From Paenibacillus auburnensis (GTDB lineage Bacteria > Bacillota > Bacilli > Paenibacillales > Paenibacillaceae): 64,000 bases of DNA. A model generated the notes under the pieces. It did no database searches. It was not told the origin of the DNA and worked only from the letters and a program-made list of their open reading frames with translations. Location: the NCBI RefSeq assembly GCF_927798115.1, contig NZ_CAKMMG010000001.1, forward strand, positions 1,488,001 to 1,552,000. Reading direction: 5' to 3'. Position 1 is the stretch's first letter; every line of letters begins with the position of its first letter. Shown here in pieces: positions 49,060-58,647 of this stretch. The position numbers and the translations under genes were made by a program.

Positions 49060-50780
49060 CTGAAATACTTAGTGACGATCTTCTCTGCTGTCCGGGTAGC
49101 AAGCGCCTGTGTCGTGAGTGTCGGATTCGGACCACCAATTCCGTTAAAGTGCACACTGTTGTCGGCAATGAATAATCGCCCCACCTGATAAGCTTCACAG
49201 TTCGTATCGGTGACATATCCCATCCGCATCGTGCTTTCGAGATGGAGCATGAAGCCAAAAGGTGTATCTGAACGGATAATCTTTCTGGCACCGGCCTGCT
49301 TCAGCGTTTCTGAAGCGTATCTCGCCAGTTGATCACGCTTTTTGAGCGTCTTTGCACTAGGTGTATAATGAATGACCGGTATGGGTCCGTTCTCGTCTTT
49401 GAGCAGCGGGTCGACTTCAACTCTGTTGCGGTAGAGCGTTTCATCATCCGTTAGGAGCAGCATGCTCATAGTCCGGCTATAGTTCATCATCAGTTCTTTG
49501 AGCTGAGGACCGACGACACGGCCATGAATATCCCATGGTGCTCCCGGCTCCGGCGGATTCAGAGCGTCATATCCCGCTTCACTGAACCCATAGGTCAAGA
49601 AGGACATTAGACCTGGGCTTAGACAAGAGACTTGAAATATTCCGGTTCCCGGAATATCGACCCGGGCTCCTGAAGTATGACCGACGTACGGATAGACAGC
49701 CGGCAGGCCCATAATGCTCATTAGATCCTTTTCATCAAAAACACCTGCAACCCAGTCAAAGCAGTGATTGGTTAGTCCTCTACCCACCCATTCGTTATAG
49801 GGCAGCCCTGAATTCAGCCAGAGACGCGGTGATTCGATGCAGCCGGCAGCCATGATCACCGTTCTGGCCGTTAACTCACCGGTTTCTCCCGTCCACGTAT
49901 CCCGAAACTGAACGCCGACCGCCCGCAGTCCCTCTTTAGGGTCATGAGCCGTTAAGATTTTTGTCACGAAGGAGTTAGGCCGGACCGCGACATTTCCGGT
50001 TTTTAGGGCGAGTGGGATGTAGCTCACTAGGGTACTTCGTTTGGCGATTTTGTCTACCGAGGGACCGGCCGTACATCCGTTGACACAGTTTCCCTTCAGA
50101 GTGCAGCCTTCCATGTCGGATAATTGCTCGAGCCGGTAATTGGGATCCATCAGATGTTCGTTGGTCGGCAGAATGGCGTTCGGATTCGGGCGATATCCCG
50201 GAGTCGTAACATTCAGTGTCGGATTTAGCGACCAGCCTGCTTTTTTGGCACCATAGTAAAAAAGCTCTTCTTTCGGCGTGGTAGGCGCAAACTGGACGGG
50301 AAGTGTGGCTTCCGCTTTCTCATAATAGGGCATCAGCTCCCGGTAGCTAATCGGCCAAATATTATCCACTGCAGCTGGAAAAGCGCGAGGCGACTGACTC
50401 CAATAATGTTGGGTCGTCCCCCCTACACCGGACAGCTGCCAGATATCCCCTTTTTGGCGCATGACCCGGTGCCAGGGCGTACGGCGGCGGTCGGCAGGCC
50501 CAAAACGGAATACGCCAGATACTACATCGTTCATATTGTTTTCATAGGCATTAAACATCTTCTTGTATATCCCTACATCCAAATCCCTATAATCGGAGCT
50601 CCACTCTCCGCCCCGCTCGTTGTTCGGATTCGCCCATTGTTTATTTCCGTACCAGGGGCCGGCTTCCAGTACTAGTACTTTCAGGCCTGCTTCGCCAAGC
50701 TCCTTCGCTGCAACGGCGCCTCCGCCGCCGGACCCGATAACGATTACGTCGGCATCGAACATTGCATCAGTATCATACAA
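49056..50780 (-). CDS. GMC family oxidoreductase
   Basis: A 574-residue FAD enzyme. The dinucleotide motif is DVIVIGSGGGGAVAAKELGE, LVLEAGPWYG (near residue 30-44) follows, and the C-terminal GMC region shows VHFNGIGGPNPTLTTQALAT with the catalytic His/Asn area. The middle has an extra Cys-containing loop (DMEGCTLKGNCVNGCTAGPS) that may bind a cluster or metal. The start is TTG at 50780 with GGAGGA about ten bases upstream. It oxidises an unknown alcohol or sugar, most likely with the small subunit encoded upstream, whose end it overlaps. Confidence 0.88.
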   Translation of the reverse strand: MYDTDAMFDADVIVIGSGGGGAVAAKELGEAGLKVLVLEAGPWYGNKQWANPNNERGGEWSSDYRDLDVGIYKKMFNAYENNMNDVVSGVFRFGPADRRRTPWHRVMRQKGDIWQLSGVGGTTQHYWSQSPRAFPAAVDNIWPISYRELMPYYEKAEATLPVQFAPTTPKEELFYYGAKKAGWSLNPTLNVTTPGYRPNPNAILPTNEHLMDPNYRLEQLSDMEGCTLKGNCVNGCTAGPSVDKIAKRSTLVSYIPLALKTGNVAVRPNSFVTKILTAHDPKEGLRAVGVQFRDTWTGETGELTARTVIMAAGCIESPRLWLNSGLPYNEWVGRGLTNHCFDWVAGVFDEKDLMSIMGLPAVYPYVGHTSGARVDIPGTGIFQVSCLSPGLMSFLTYGFSEAGYDALNPPEPGAPWDIHGRVVGPQLKELMMNYSRTMSMLLLTDDETLYRNRVEVDPLLKDENGPIPVIHYTPSAKTLKKRDQLARYASETLKQAGARKIIRSDTPFGFMLHLESTMRMGYVTDTNCEAYQVGRLFIADNSVHFNGIGGPNPTLTTQALATRTAEKIVTKYFS

Positions 50781-51432
50781 TAGTAGATTCTCCTCCCTTA
50801 CGCACGATGGTCAACAAATTGCCACGGAGTGCACGATAGCCTGGTACAACCCCTGGATAACCTACCTGCCTCCAGCTGACCGGAAAAGATTCCAGCCTGC
50901 GTTCAGTTGGTGTTTGAAGCCGGGTCGTCCCGTAGGCTGACCATTCCGAGTAATTTCCAAACATCGTTTGCCTGTTGAGAAAATCAATCATAAAGCGTAA
51001 AAAACCTCCATCGTCCCGGTAGGGAGGCGGTAAGGTTCCAAGATCGACATTCAATTGTTCCAGCATCGCAAGCACTCGAATCCGGTCATCCGGACAAAGC
51101 GAAGCGAAGGGGCTACTTCCCCATAGCAGGTGATTTGGTGCATACCTCATCTGTCCCGAGGCGGCGAACTGAACCGCTCCGGCATCGAGCAGTCTTGCGG
51201 TAGAACAGGACAGAGGTACGTTTGTTAAATAAAATCCCAGCATAAGCGACAGACTATGGTCCAGCTCCCAGATCATATACTCATGAATACACAAATCAGC
51301 GGCTCCTGCCGCTTGCACTGCCCCGCCAACGCAAAACACCGGTGAACCGGGGATGATCGCTTCAACAAGCGCCCTAAAGGTCATGAAGGTGTGGGGATCG
51401 GCAGTTGCAGAATAAATTGTAGCGGGATGCAT
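50773..51432 (-). CDS. GMC-associated small subunit (gluconate 2-dehydrogenase subunit 3-like)
   Basis: A 219-residue protein from ATG at 51432, five bases after GGGGGAG; an upstream in-frame start lacks a site. It is helical, starting TFMTFRALVEAIIPGSPVFC, a pattern resembling gluconate 2-dehydrogenase subunit 3, which assists a GMC oxidoreductase. The rest includes FLRFMIDFLNRQTMFGNYSE and GYPGVVPGYRALRGNL. The GMC gene starts inside its final codons, so they are coupled. No signal peptide of the usual twin-arginine type was seen, unlike many subunit 3 proteins. Confidence 0.75.
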   Translation of the reverse strand: MHPATIYSATADPHTFMTFRALVEAIIPGSPVFCVGGAVQAAGAADLCIHEYMIWELDHSLSLMLGFYLTNVPLSCSTARLLDAGAVQFAASGQMRYAPNHLLWGSSPFASLCPDDRIRVLAMLEQLNVDLGTLPPPYRDDGGFLRFMIDFLNRQTMFGNYSEWSAYGTTRLQTPTERRLESFPVSWRQVGYPGVVPGYRALRGNLLTIVRKGGESTIV

Positions 51433-51533
51433 AGTAGCTCCCCCTTTAACTCTGGTTTGGAACTCTGCAGAATAACGCATTACCTATATCTATTCGGCAG
51501 GCATTTCTTTCAGACTAATGAGGCAGTGAACGC

Positions 51534-51586
51534 AAAAAAAGAGGAATTCCTGTAAGCAGAAATATCTGCTTACAGGAATTCCTCTT
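51534..51586 (-). terminator. Amino acid permease terminator (22-base perfect stem)
   Basis: Perfect 22-base arms (51539-51560 and 51565-51586) with loop AATA. On the minus strand T7 follows. The stem contains two GAATTC sites. It lies seven bases after the stop codon. Confidence 0.9.
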
Positions 51587-51592
51587 CCCTTA

Positions 51593-53023
51593 TCATTCAC
51601 GGTTTTTCTTCCCTTCCAGCTCTTCCGAGGCTTCCATCTGCGCTCTCATTGCAGGCAATCGTAGCGGTGACTTTCGAAGACCTCCTGATTTCCTTGCCTT
51701 CCTCAGCGAACCTACGGCATATATTCCCGAAAAAAGTAGAACAAACATTACTCCGGCAGCCAGTCCGCCGCCCTGTCCAGGAATCAGCGGCATGCTTGCC
51801 AGAATAGCGAGCAGACTGACCATGGCAATCCATGAAGTATATGGATAACCGCGTAAGCCTTGCCTCTGGGTAAGCGAGCTGCCCTTCCGCTTTCGCAGCC
51901 GGTAATGGCTCGCCATAATAATGAGATAGGAGAACAGCAGCGAAAAGCCGCCGGAGCTGACCAGAAACAGGTATACCCCTTGCGGCAGCAGCATGCCAAG
52001 ACCAAGACCGGCTAACATGGCTCCGCCGGAAATGAGGATCCCCCGGTAAGGGATATCGGTGCGGTCCCGCATCCAAGCCGGAGTGTGCCCTTCCTCCGCG
52101 AGTGAGCGGAGCATCCGGCCGAGGCCAAAGACGGAGGCAAGCATCGTCGAAAGAATCGCCGACACCAGAACAATGTTCATCACCGTACCCGTCCAGCCCA
52201 GGCCGTAGCGGCTCAGCGCGGTCACAAACGGGCTGATTTGTTCAGATACGGCTGCAGTAGGCAGCAAGAGGAACAAAGCCGTCATGGCCGCGATATATAG
52301 CCCTACCAGTAGCAAGAGGGTATAACGGATCGCTTTGGGGATGGTCACATCCGGGTTACCTGCTTCTGAAGCAGCGAGTCCGAGCACTTCGAAGCCGGCA
52401 TAGGTGAACATGACCATCAGCATGCTTCCGGCAATACCGGCCATCCCTCCCGGCATCCAGCTTTGGCTGCGCAGAACCTGTGTGCCGACTGCCCCCGCTC
52501 CCCTTGCCCCTATCCCGATTGCGATACAGACTGCAATGAGGATAAAGGCGGCGATGGCCAGCAGCTTAAAGGCAGCCAGACCGCTCTCCAGCTTGCTGAG
52601 CCGCTCTGCCCCCAATAGATTCAGTAAAGTTACGCCGATAATGATTCCCGATCCTAACAGCCCCAAAGGCAGAAGCGGGAACCAGCTGCGCAGCAGAATA
52701 GACACCGCTGTAGCTTCACTGGACATTGCCAGCACAAGTCCTGTCCAGTATACCCAGCCTACGGTGAAGCCCGCTCCCTTACCAAAAGCTTGCTCAGTGT
52801 AGGTGCGGAATGATCCGGCAACCGGATTGGCAACCGTCATCTCCGATAATGCCGACAGAATAAAATAGACCAGAATGCCTCCGATCACATAAGACAGCAG
52901 GACAGAAGGTCCGGCTGCACGAATGGCTACCGAGGACCCGAGAAAAAATGAGCCGCCCACTACCGTTCCAAGCGCCAGCATTGTAAGCTGCCATACCGAT
53001 AAACCCTTTTCCCCCTGCTTCAT
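51593..53023 (-). CDS. APC family amino acid permease
   Basis: A 476-residue transporter with about twelve helices. ATG at 53023 has GGGAGG eight bases upstream. The first helix motif is TMLALGTVVGGSFFLGSSVA, with the unwound G-S/G-G segment that binds substrate, and NPVAGSFRTYTEQAFGKGAG is the next typical stretch. FEVLGLAASEAGNPDVTIPK is the family loop. The C-terminal tail is basic. Substrate is unknown. Single gene with a strong terminator. Confidence 0.9.
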   Translation of the reverse strand: MKQGEKGLSVWQLTMLALGTVVGGSFFLGSSVAIRAAGPSVLLSYVIGGILVYFILSALSEMTVANPVAGSFRTYTEQAFGKGAGFTVGWVYWTGLVLAMSSEATAVSILLRSWFPLLPLGLLGSGIIIGVTLLNLLGAERLSKLESGLAAFKLLAIAAFILIAVCIAIGIGARGAGAVGTQVLRSQSWMPGGMAGIAGSMLMVMFTYAGFEVLGLAASEAGNPDVTIPKAIRYTLLLLVGLYIAAMTALFLLLPTAAVSEQISPFVTALSRYGLGWTGTVMNIVLVSAILSTMLASVFGLGRMLRSLAEEGHTPAWMRDRTDIPYRGILISGGAMLAGLGLGMLLPQGVYLFLVSSGGFSLLFSYLIIMASHYRLRKRKGSSLTQRQGLRGYPYTSWIAMVSLLAILASMPLIPGQGGGLAAGVMFVLLFSGIYAVGSLRKARKSGGLRKSPLRLPAMRAQMEASEELEGKKNRE

Positions 53024-53164
53024 TAACACAGCCTCCCGGTCTTTTTAGCAAAGTATCTGCAAAACCGGGGGATTTTACCCATGAAGAGATCCATCCGGAG
53101 CTTGCAGTATTGGGGCCAGCATGGTTTATCCCGCTAAAGTTCTATGGTTGTGTCTCAATACAGC

Positions 53165-53197
53165 AAAACCCTCCGGATGGAGGAACACCGGAGGGTT
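53165..53197 (-). terminator. Terminator of the kinase-GGDEF gene
   Basis: Stem AACCCTCCGG / CCGGAGGGTT, loop 11 bases, then TTTTGC on the minus strand. Confidence 0.85.
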
Positions 53198-53210
53198 ACA
53201 ATTAATATAG

Positions 53211-56200
53211 TTATTCAAACAGCGTTACACGGTTTCTGCCTTCCGCCTTAGATTGATAGAGCGCATTATCGCCGAGCTTGTAAATATCTTCTTCCCGAAC
53301 ATGCTCGACCCGGACTGCTGCAACACCAACAGATACGGTAATGATTCCAAACTGCGGGCTCATGGCATGCGGTATCTGCAAATCTTCGATGCTTCTGCGG
53401 ATGCCCTCTGCATAATCACGCGACTGCTTGGGGGTGAAGCCGGAGACTATAATGCCGAATTCTTCTCCACCGAGCCGAATGGCGAAGCCATCGGCCCGTT
53501 CAGCCAGCTCATGCAGCAGTTTCCCTACTCTCCGCAGCACCGAATCACCTTCATAATGTCCATAAGTGTCATTATATTTTTTGAAATAGTCGATGTCGAG
53601 CATCAGATAGGTCAGATACTTTTGGCCTGCGGCGGCCTTTTCAACTTCCTCCACAAATACTTTATTGAAATATCTCCGGTTATAAAGTCCTGTTAATTCG
53701 TCGGTAATGGAAATCTGCTCGATTAAGCCAATATATTTGTTAAGCTCCTCGTTATTCAGCTCCAGTTCCTTCGTACGCTCTGCGACGAGCTCTTCCAGAT
53801 GCTCTTTATGCCGTAATAGCTCTTCTTCCGCCTGCTTACGCAACGTGATATCTTTTACAGTCCCTTGAATTGCCGGCTTATTCATATAGTTGATCAGCGT
53901 CACTTTGTGAATCACAATAATCTCGTGCACCTGGTCTTTGTGCAGTAAGCGGGTTTCATACTCAAAGGGTGCTGACTTACTTTCCATTCTGCGGTCATAA
54001 TAATGCATAACCTTTTCGCGCTCCGCCGGACTGAGGAAATTCTCAAACGGCTGCTCCAGCATCTCTTTTGCCTCATAACCCAGCATCTTGGCCAATGCTT
54101 CATTTGCATATTTACAGATATAATCTTGGGTAATAAAGATACCGTCCTGCAAATTGTTGACCAGCTCACGGTACTTTTCTTCCGAACGTTCAAGCTCCGA
54201 ATACAGGCTGGCATTTTCCAGCGAGAACACCATTTCCCGCGACAGCAGATTTATGATTTTCATCCGTTCCTTGGTGAATACGCCGGTTACCAGATTATTC
54301 TCCAGATAAATGACGGCAACTGTCTTATTCTGATTAATTAGCGGCATGCAGACCACGGACTTAGGGCGGTGCCTCACAATGTAGGGATCATTCACAAACT
54401 GCGTTTCAGAGAAAGCGTCATTGTAGATCAGTGTTTCTCCGCTCTCCTCTACCTGTCTCAAAATAGCATCCGGCAGATTGTCGTAACGCCCCTGACTATA
54501 CACGGAGATGGATATTTTACTTTCCCCGGGCTGATATTCACCTTCGACCAGCAATCCCGAGCCTACAGACATCCGGATGCAGCCTCGCTGCGCCCCGGCA
54601 TTCTTGATGACAATCTCCATGAGTGCCTCCAGGAGGTTATCCAGCTCAATTTCCTTGGAAATCGCCTGGGAAGCCATAATCATCGAGTCCAGATCAATAC
54701 TCTCGGAGTACTCCGACACGCTACGCCCGTACAGGAACTCTTTCGAATTGATCTTGCGGACGAGGTCCGGATAACGTTCATTAATGAACTCAATTTTCGC
54801 CTTTGCGCCCCAGACTGAGTAATAATAAACGGATTGTCTGAGCAGATAAGCGGCAAATTCGTTGAACTGCTTACCGTTATAAAATTTAGAAGCCAGTTCA
54901 TTGGTAAGAGCCTTATATCTGACGAATTTTCCATGCTCGCTGGCCTGAATTGCCAGGTCATAATAGTATCCCGCCTCATCCTCCGTGCCGAAAATCCGTG
55001 CCCACTCGGCCTTCATCAGCATTTCATGCTGCCTGAAGGTATCTGGAGCGTGCTTGACCCATTTGCGGACCCGACCGAGCTCCTTACGCATTCTGGCCTT
55101 TGCCTTTCTCCGTTCACTGGCATGGAGCTGCGGATAACTGTAGGCCAGATTAAGGAAGGTATAAAGTGCGAATTCCTCCATAAAGGCCGAACCGGAAAGT
55201 GCGCCAATAATTGGATAAGCTTTGTCAATATACACTAAAGCTTCTTTGTAGCTTTCATAGGTAAACAGCAGCTTCATTTTATAAATATAGTAAATTGCTA
55301 TTCCGGAATTATATTTCGCCAGCTCCAAATCATGCAGCATGTTCTCTTCATTAAATGACTCGTCACTGAAAGAGCTGCGGTCTTCCATTTCCCCCAGAAG
55401 ATTGCGGTAATATTGCCGTACCAGCAGAGCCGTCGCCAGCGACTCTTTGTATTTGGTGTTCTCGATCATCGCAATCATCCTGCTGCTCTCCTGCAGATGC
55501 GTGACCAGATCCATCTCCGGATTCCATAAATTTACATAGAAGCAGGAATGGGCAAGATAAAGCAGATTGCCGGTCCGAAGACTGGCTTCAATCGAAGTCG
55601 TAAACCAGTCATGCAAAGTGTCCCACGGCTCTGTCCAGGCATGACTGAACAGGGTATATAAGACATGTACCGCACCTCTCCACTGCAGATCGTTGAACTT
55701 GTCATTGATCCGGATGCCCAGCCTTCCGAATTCAAAAGCCCCCTTCACATCGCCGAACCCGGACAACAGCATGGAATATCCAATAAAGGCAAGTGCCGAT
55801 TCAGGAGAATTGCCGTATTTCAGGGTCAGCCCCACTTTTTTCAGCACGACTAAGCCGAACAGCGAAGTCTCCCCTGAGATAAAGGCCGGCGGGATAAAGT
55901 TGATTAGCAGCCGCATGATCAGCAGCATATCTGGATCTTCCATTTGCCGGGCCGTATAAATATCCTCAGGCGTCTTTCCCCGGAGTGCGGCTTTAATCTT
56001 CACAAGCTCGCCCAGCACGGACACCATCCCAACCCTACGAGGAATTTGGATACCCATGACCTGCAGACCCTTCCTGCCGGAAGTAATCGATTCATTCATC
56101 ATTCCAAGATACATATAGTGATTGGCCTGCATCTCAAATATCTGAGCCCGGGCCCGTTTATCGGTTGTGTACTGGAGAAGTACCGCACATGCGGCATCTG

Positions 56201-58634
56201 CCTCCGCGATATGATGTGTTAAGTAGCCGCATTGTGCCAGCAGCCCGTAAAGCTCCGCCGCCGGAACGTCATTATTTTGCCAGACGTTGTCCGGCAGCTG
56301 CGGCAGCACCGTTTCCAGCAGCGTATAAGCTGAATCATAACCGAAGGCCGCTTTGGCTTTGTGGGCTGCCTTCAGGTTAAGTCTTATCATCTCGTTCATC
56401 TCTGCCCGGTCACTGATTAATTCCAAGCCTTTATTCATATGAGCCGCAATATCAACGATAAACTCTTCCGCTTCCGAAGGTGCCAGATTCTTCAGCATCA
56501 GCCGGCCGATGCTAAGATGCAGTTCTTTCATTGTATCTGCGTCAATCATCTGGTAGAACGCTTGCTGGATCCGGTCATGCGCAAACCGGAAAGAGACCGC
56601 CGCCTGCAGCTGAGGCTCATTATCCTTCTCGTCCAAATAACCGGAGAACAGGGCATAGCCCGAATCTGCTGGAACGATGAGTTCTTCTTCAACCGCAGCA
56701 GCAATAGCCCGGCTGACAAAGCTCTGCGGCTCTTCGCTGATCAGTTTCAGCATTCCGAAATTAAACTCATTCCCGATGGCAGCGCTCAGCATCAGAATCG
56801 AACGGACCTCTTCAGGCAAACTGTTCAGCTTCATCATCAGGAACCCGACCACATTGTCATTGACCGGCAATTTTTGAATCTGGTCCAGCTGCCAGCTCCA
56901 GATCCCCTGTCTTTCGTCAAAATGTAAAAGCCCGTTACGATATAGCTCTTTGAGCAGCTCGCTTACAAAAAACGAGTTGCCCTTTGTTCTTTTGCAGATT
57001 ACTTCCGCAAGCATGTTCACCCGCTCCGGCGGACTGTAAAGAGTATCGGCAATCAGGTCCTGCACATCATGGACAGTCAGCGGTTCTAGAGCGATGATGC
57101 CTACATCCCGGCTTTTCTCAATTTTGGCAATGGAGGCAAACAGCGGGTGTCCCTCATGAATCTCATTTGCCCGATAAGAACAGACAATGAACAGTCTGCA
57201 CAGGTGAGGATCAAGCATTAAGCGTTCAACAAGCTGCACACTCGAGAAGTCAGCCCACTGCAAATCATCCAGAAACAGGACCAGCGGCCGTTCATTCAAG
57301 GTTATCCCTTCAATAAATTTGGCAAAGGTCATAAAGAACCGGTTAGTTTCCTCTGCAGGATTAAGCGGCTCCATCTCACGCTGTTTACCAATCCATCCGT
57401 CCAGCTCTGGAATCAGTTTAGCAATCAGCCTTCCGTTCCCGTCCAGGGATTGCGCTAAAGATTGCCTAATCTGCTGCTTGTATTCCTTGTCCGGCGTTTC
57501 CAGCAATTGGCTGATCAAACGGCGGAAGGCCTGTATAATTGCACTGTAAGGAGTATTGCGGTTATACTGGTCAAATTTCCCTTCGGCAAATAAGCCTTTT
57601 TCCTCACTGATTGACTTATGGAGCTCATGCACCAGAGCCGTTTTGCCCATCCCGGCCTCACCGGTAACCAGCGTGAGCTGCGACTGGCCCCGGACACTAT
57701 GCCGGAAAGCATGCACGAGCCTTGTCAGTTCCTGATCACGGCCGTAGATTTTTTGCGGGATCCGGAAAATATTGAGCCGGTCCTCCGCCCCGATCACAAA
57801 ATCCGTATTTCCTTCCAGCACCTTCTTCAAATCGGCCTTGATCCCATAAGCGCTGCGGTATCTTTCTTCGGACGATTTTGCCATCAGCTTCATGATGATA
57901 CCTGACAACCCGTCAGAAACCTTGCCGCCGGTTAACTCATGGGGCGGAATAGCCTCCTTGGCAATAATGGAATAGATCTGCTCCAGCATTTCTTGCTTTA
58001 CAAAGGGTCTGCTACCGGTCATAAGCTCGTAGAGAACGACACCCAGCGAATAATAATCACTCCGGTAATCAATATTGCGGTTCATCCGGCCGGTCTGCTC
58101 GGGCGATATGTACTGAATGCTCCCCTCCAGCACCCCGCTATTCTGAAATTCCCGCTTCTCTTTGGGCAGCTTCACAGCCAGATCGAAATCGATCAGCCGC
58201 ACGATGTCCTGCTCCCTGTTCCAGATGATATTAGAAGGCTTAATGTCCTTGTGAATAACATTCTGTTCATGCACCGCACCGAGTATATCCACTATCCGGA
58301 TTGCCAGCTTCACAAGAGCTGCCTGATCCGGCGGATCCTCTTCCATAATCTGCTTGAGTGACCGCCCGTGGATATCCTCCATCACCATAATGTAATAGCC
58401 GTTTTTTTCTTCAAGCTTACGGGGTTTGATTACGCCTTCGATATGTTCACTGAGCTCCTTCAGCAGCCTGTATTCCTGCTTAAACCGCATAACCGCCTCA
58501 GGCCCGGTAAATTCGGATTTCAGTACTTTTAAAATTACCGTTTCCTCTGATATCGTATCTCCGCATCTGTATACCGATTTCGTATAATTGTCGGAAATGG
58601 TCTCCAGAATTAGATAGTTATCTAACGTAATCAT
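53211..58634 (-). CDS. Ser/Thr kinase - AAA ATPase - GAF - PAS - GGDEF signalling protein
   Basis: A giant cytosolic protein of about 1807 residues. Start at the second ATG (58634), seven bases after AAAGGTGG. Domains: kinase (1-270; Lys36 in VILKVLK, HKDIKPSN at 128-135, DFD where DFG is usual at 149-151, SPEQTGRM); AAA (Walker A GEAGMGKT 325-332, LFLDD 453-457); a long helical repeat region (about 560-1290); GAF (about 1320-1470); PAS (about 1490-1600); coiled coil; GGDEF (about 1645-1805, GGEEF at 1722). No membrane helix. GGEEF suggests active c-di-GMP synthesis. The RxxD inhibitory site appears altered (RADG). It is encoded 13 bases downstream of a membrane protein gene. Confidence 0.9.
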   Translation of the reverse strand: MITLDNYLILETISDNYTKSVYRCGDTISEETVILKVLKSEFTGPEAVMRFKQEYRLLKELSEHIEGVIKPRKLEEKNGYYIMVMEDIHGRSLKQIMEEDPPDQAALVKLAIRIVDILGAVHEQNVIHKDIKPSNIIWNREQDIVRLIDFDLAVKLPKEKREFQNSGVLEGSIQYISPEQTGRMNRNIDYRSDYYSLGVVLYELMTGSRPFVKQEMLEQIYSIIAKEAIPPHELTGGKVSDGLSGIIMKLMAKSSEERYRSAYGIKADLKKVLEGNTDFVIGAEDRLNIFRIPQKIYGRDQELTRLVHAFRHSVRGQSQLTLVTGEAGMGKTALVHELHKSISEEKGLFAEGKFDQYNRNTPYSAIIQAFRRLISQLLETPDKEYKQQIRQSLAQSLDGNGRLIAKLIPELDGWIGKQREMEPLNPAEETNRFFMTFAKFIEGITLNERPLVLFLDDLQWADFSSVQLVERLMLDPHLCRLFIVCSYRANEIHEGHPLFASIAKIEKSRDVGIIALEPLTVHDVQDLIADTLYSPPERVNMLAEVICKRTKGNSFFVSELLKELYRNGLLHFDERQGIWSWQLDQIQKLPVNDNVVGFLMMKLNSLPEEVRSILMLSAAIGNEFNFGMLKLISEEPQSFVSRAIAAAVEEELIVPADSGYALFSGYLDEKDNEPQLQAAVSFRFAHDRIQQAFYQMIDADTMKELHLSIGRLMLKNLAPSEAEEFIVDIAAHMNKGLELISDRAEMNEMIRLNLKAAHKAKAAFGYDSAYTLLETVLPQLPDNVWQNNDVPAAELYGLLAQCGYLTHHIAEADAACAVLLQYTTDKRARAQIFEMQANHYMYLGMMNESITSGRKGLQVMGIQIPRRVGMVSVLGELVKIKAALRGKTPEDIYTARQMEDPDMLLIMRLLINFIPPAFISGETSLFGLVVLKKVGLTLKYGNSPESALAFIGYSMLLSGFGDVKGAFEFGRLGIRINDKFNDLQWRGAVHVLYTLFSHAWTEPWDTLHDWFTTSIEASLRTGNLLYLAHSCFYVNLWNPEMDLVTHLQESSRMIAMIENTKYKESLATALLVRQYYRNLLGEMEDRSSFSDESFNEENMLHDLELAKYNSGIAIYYIYKMKLLFTYESYKEALVYIDKAYPIIGALSGSAFMEEFALYTFLNLAYSYPQLHASERRKAKARMRKELGRVRKWVKHAPDTFRQHEMLMKAEWARIFGTEDEAGYYYDLAIQASEHGKFVRYKALTNELASKFYNGKQFNEFAAYLLRQSVYYYSVWGAKAKIEFINERYPDLVRKINSKEFLYGRSVSEYSESIDLDSMIMASQAISKEIELDNLLEALMEIVIKNAGAQRGCIRMSVGSGLLVEGEYQPGESKISISVYSQGRYDNLPDAILRQVEESGETLIYNDAFSETQFVNDPYIVRHRPKSVVCMPLINQNKTVAVIYLENNLVTGVFTKERMKIINLLSREMVFSLENASLYSELERSEEKYRELVNNLQDGIFITQDYICKYANEALAKMLGYEAKEMLEQPFENFLSPAEREKVMHYYDRRMESKSAPFEYETRLLHKDQVHEIIVIHKVTLINYMNKPAIQGTVKDITLRKQAEEELLRHKEHLEELVAERTKELELNNEELNKYIGLIEQISITDELTGLYNRRYFNKVFVEEVEKAAAGQKYLTYLMLDIDYFKKYNDTYGHYEGDSVLRRVGKLLHELAERADGFAIRLGGEEFGIIVSGFTPKQSRDYAEGIRRSIEDLQIPHAMSPQFGIITVSVGVAAVRVEHVREEDIYKLGDNALYQSKAEGRNRVTLFE

Positions 58635-58647
58635 ACCCATTCCACCT

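Noticed and set aside
51534..51586. 22-base perfect inverted repeat as a mobile element end
   Set aside because: It ends in a T-run seven bases after a stop codon, so a terminator explains it fully.
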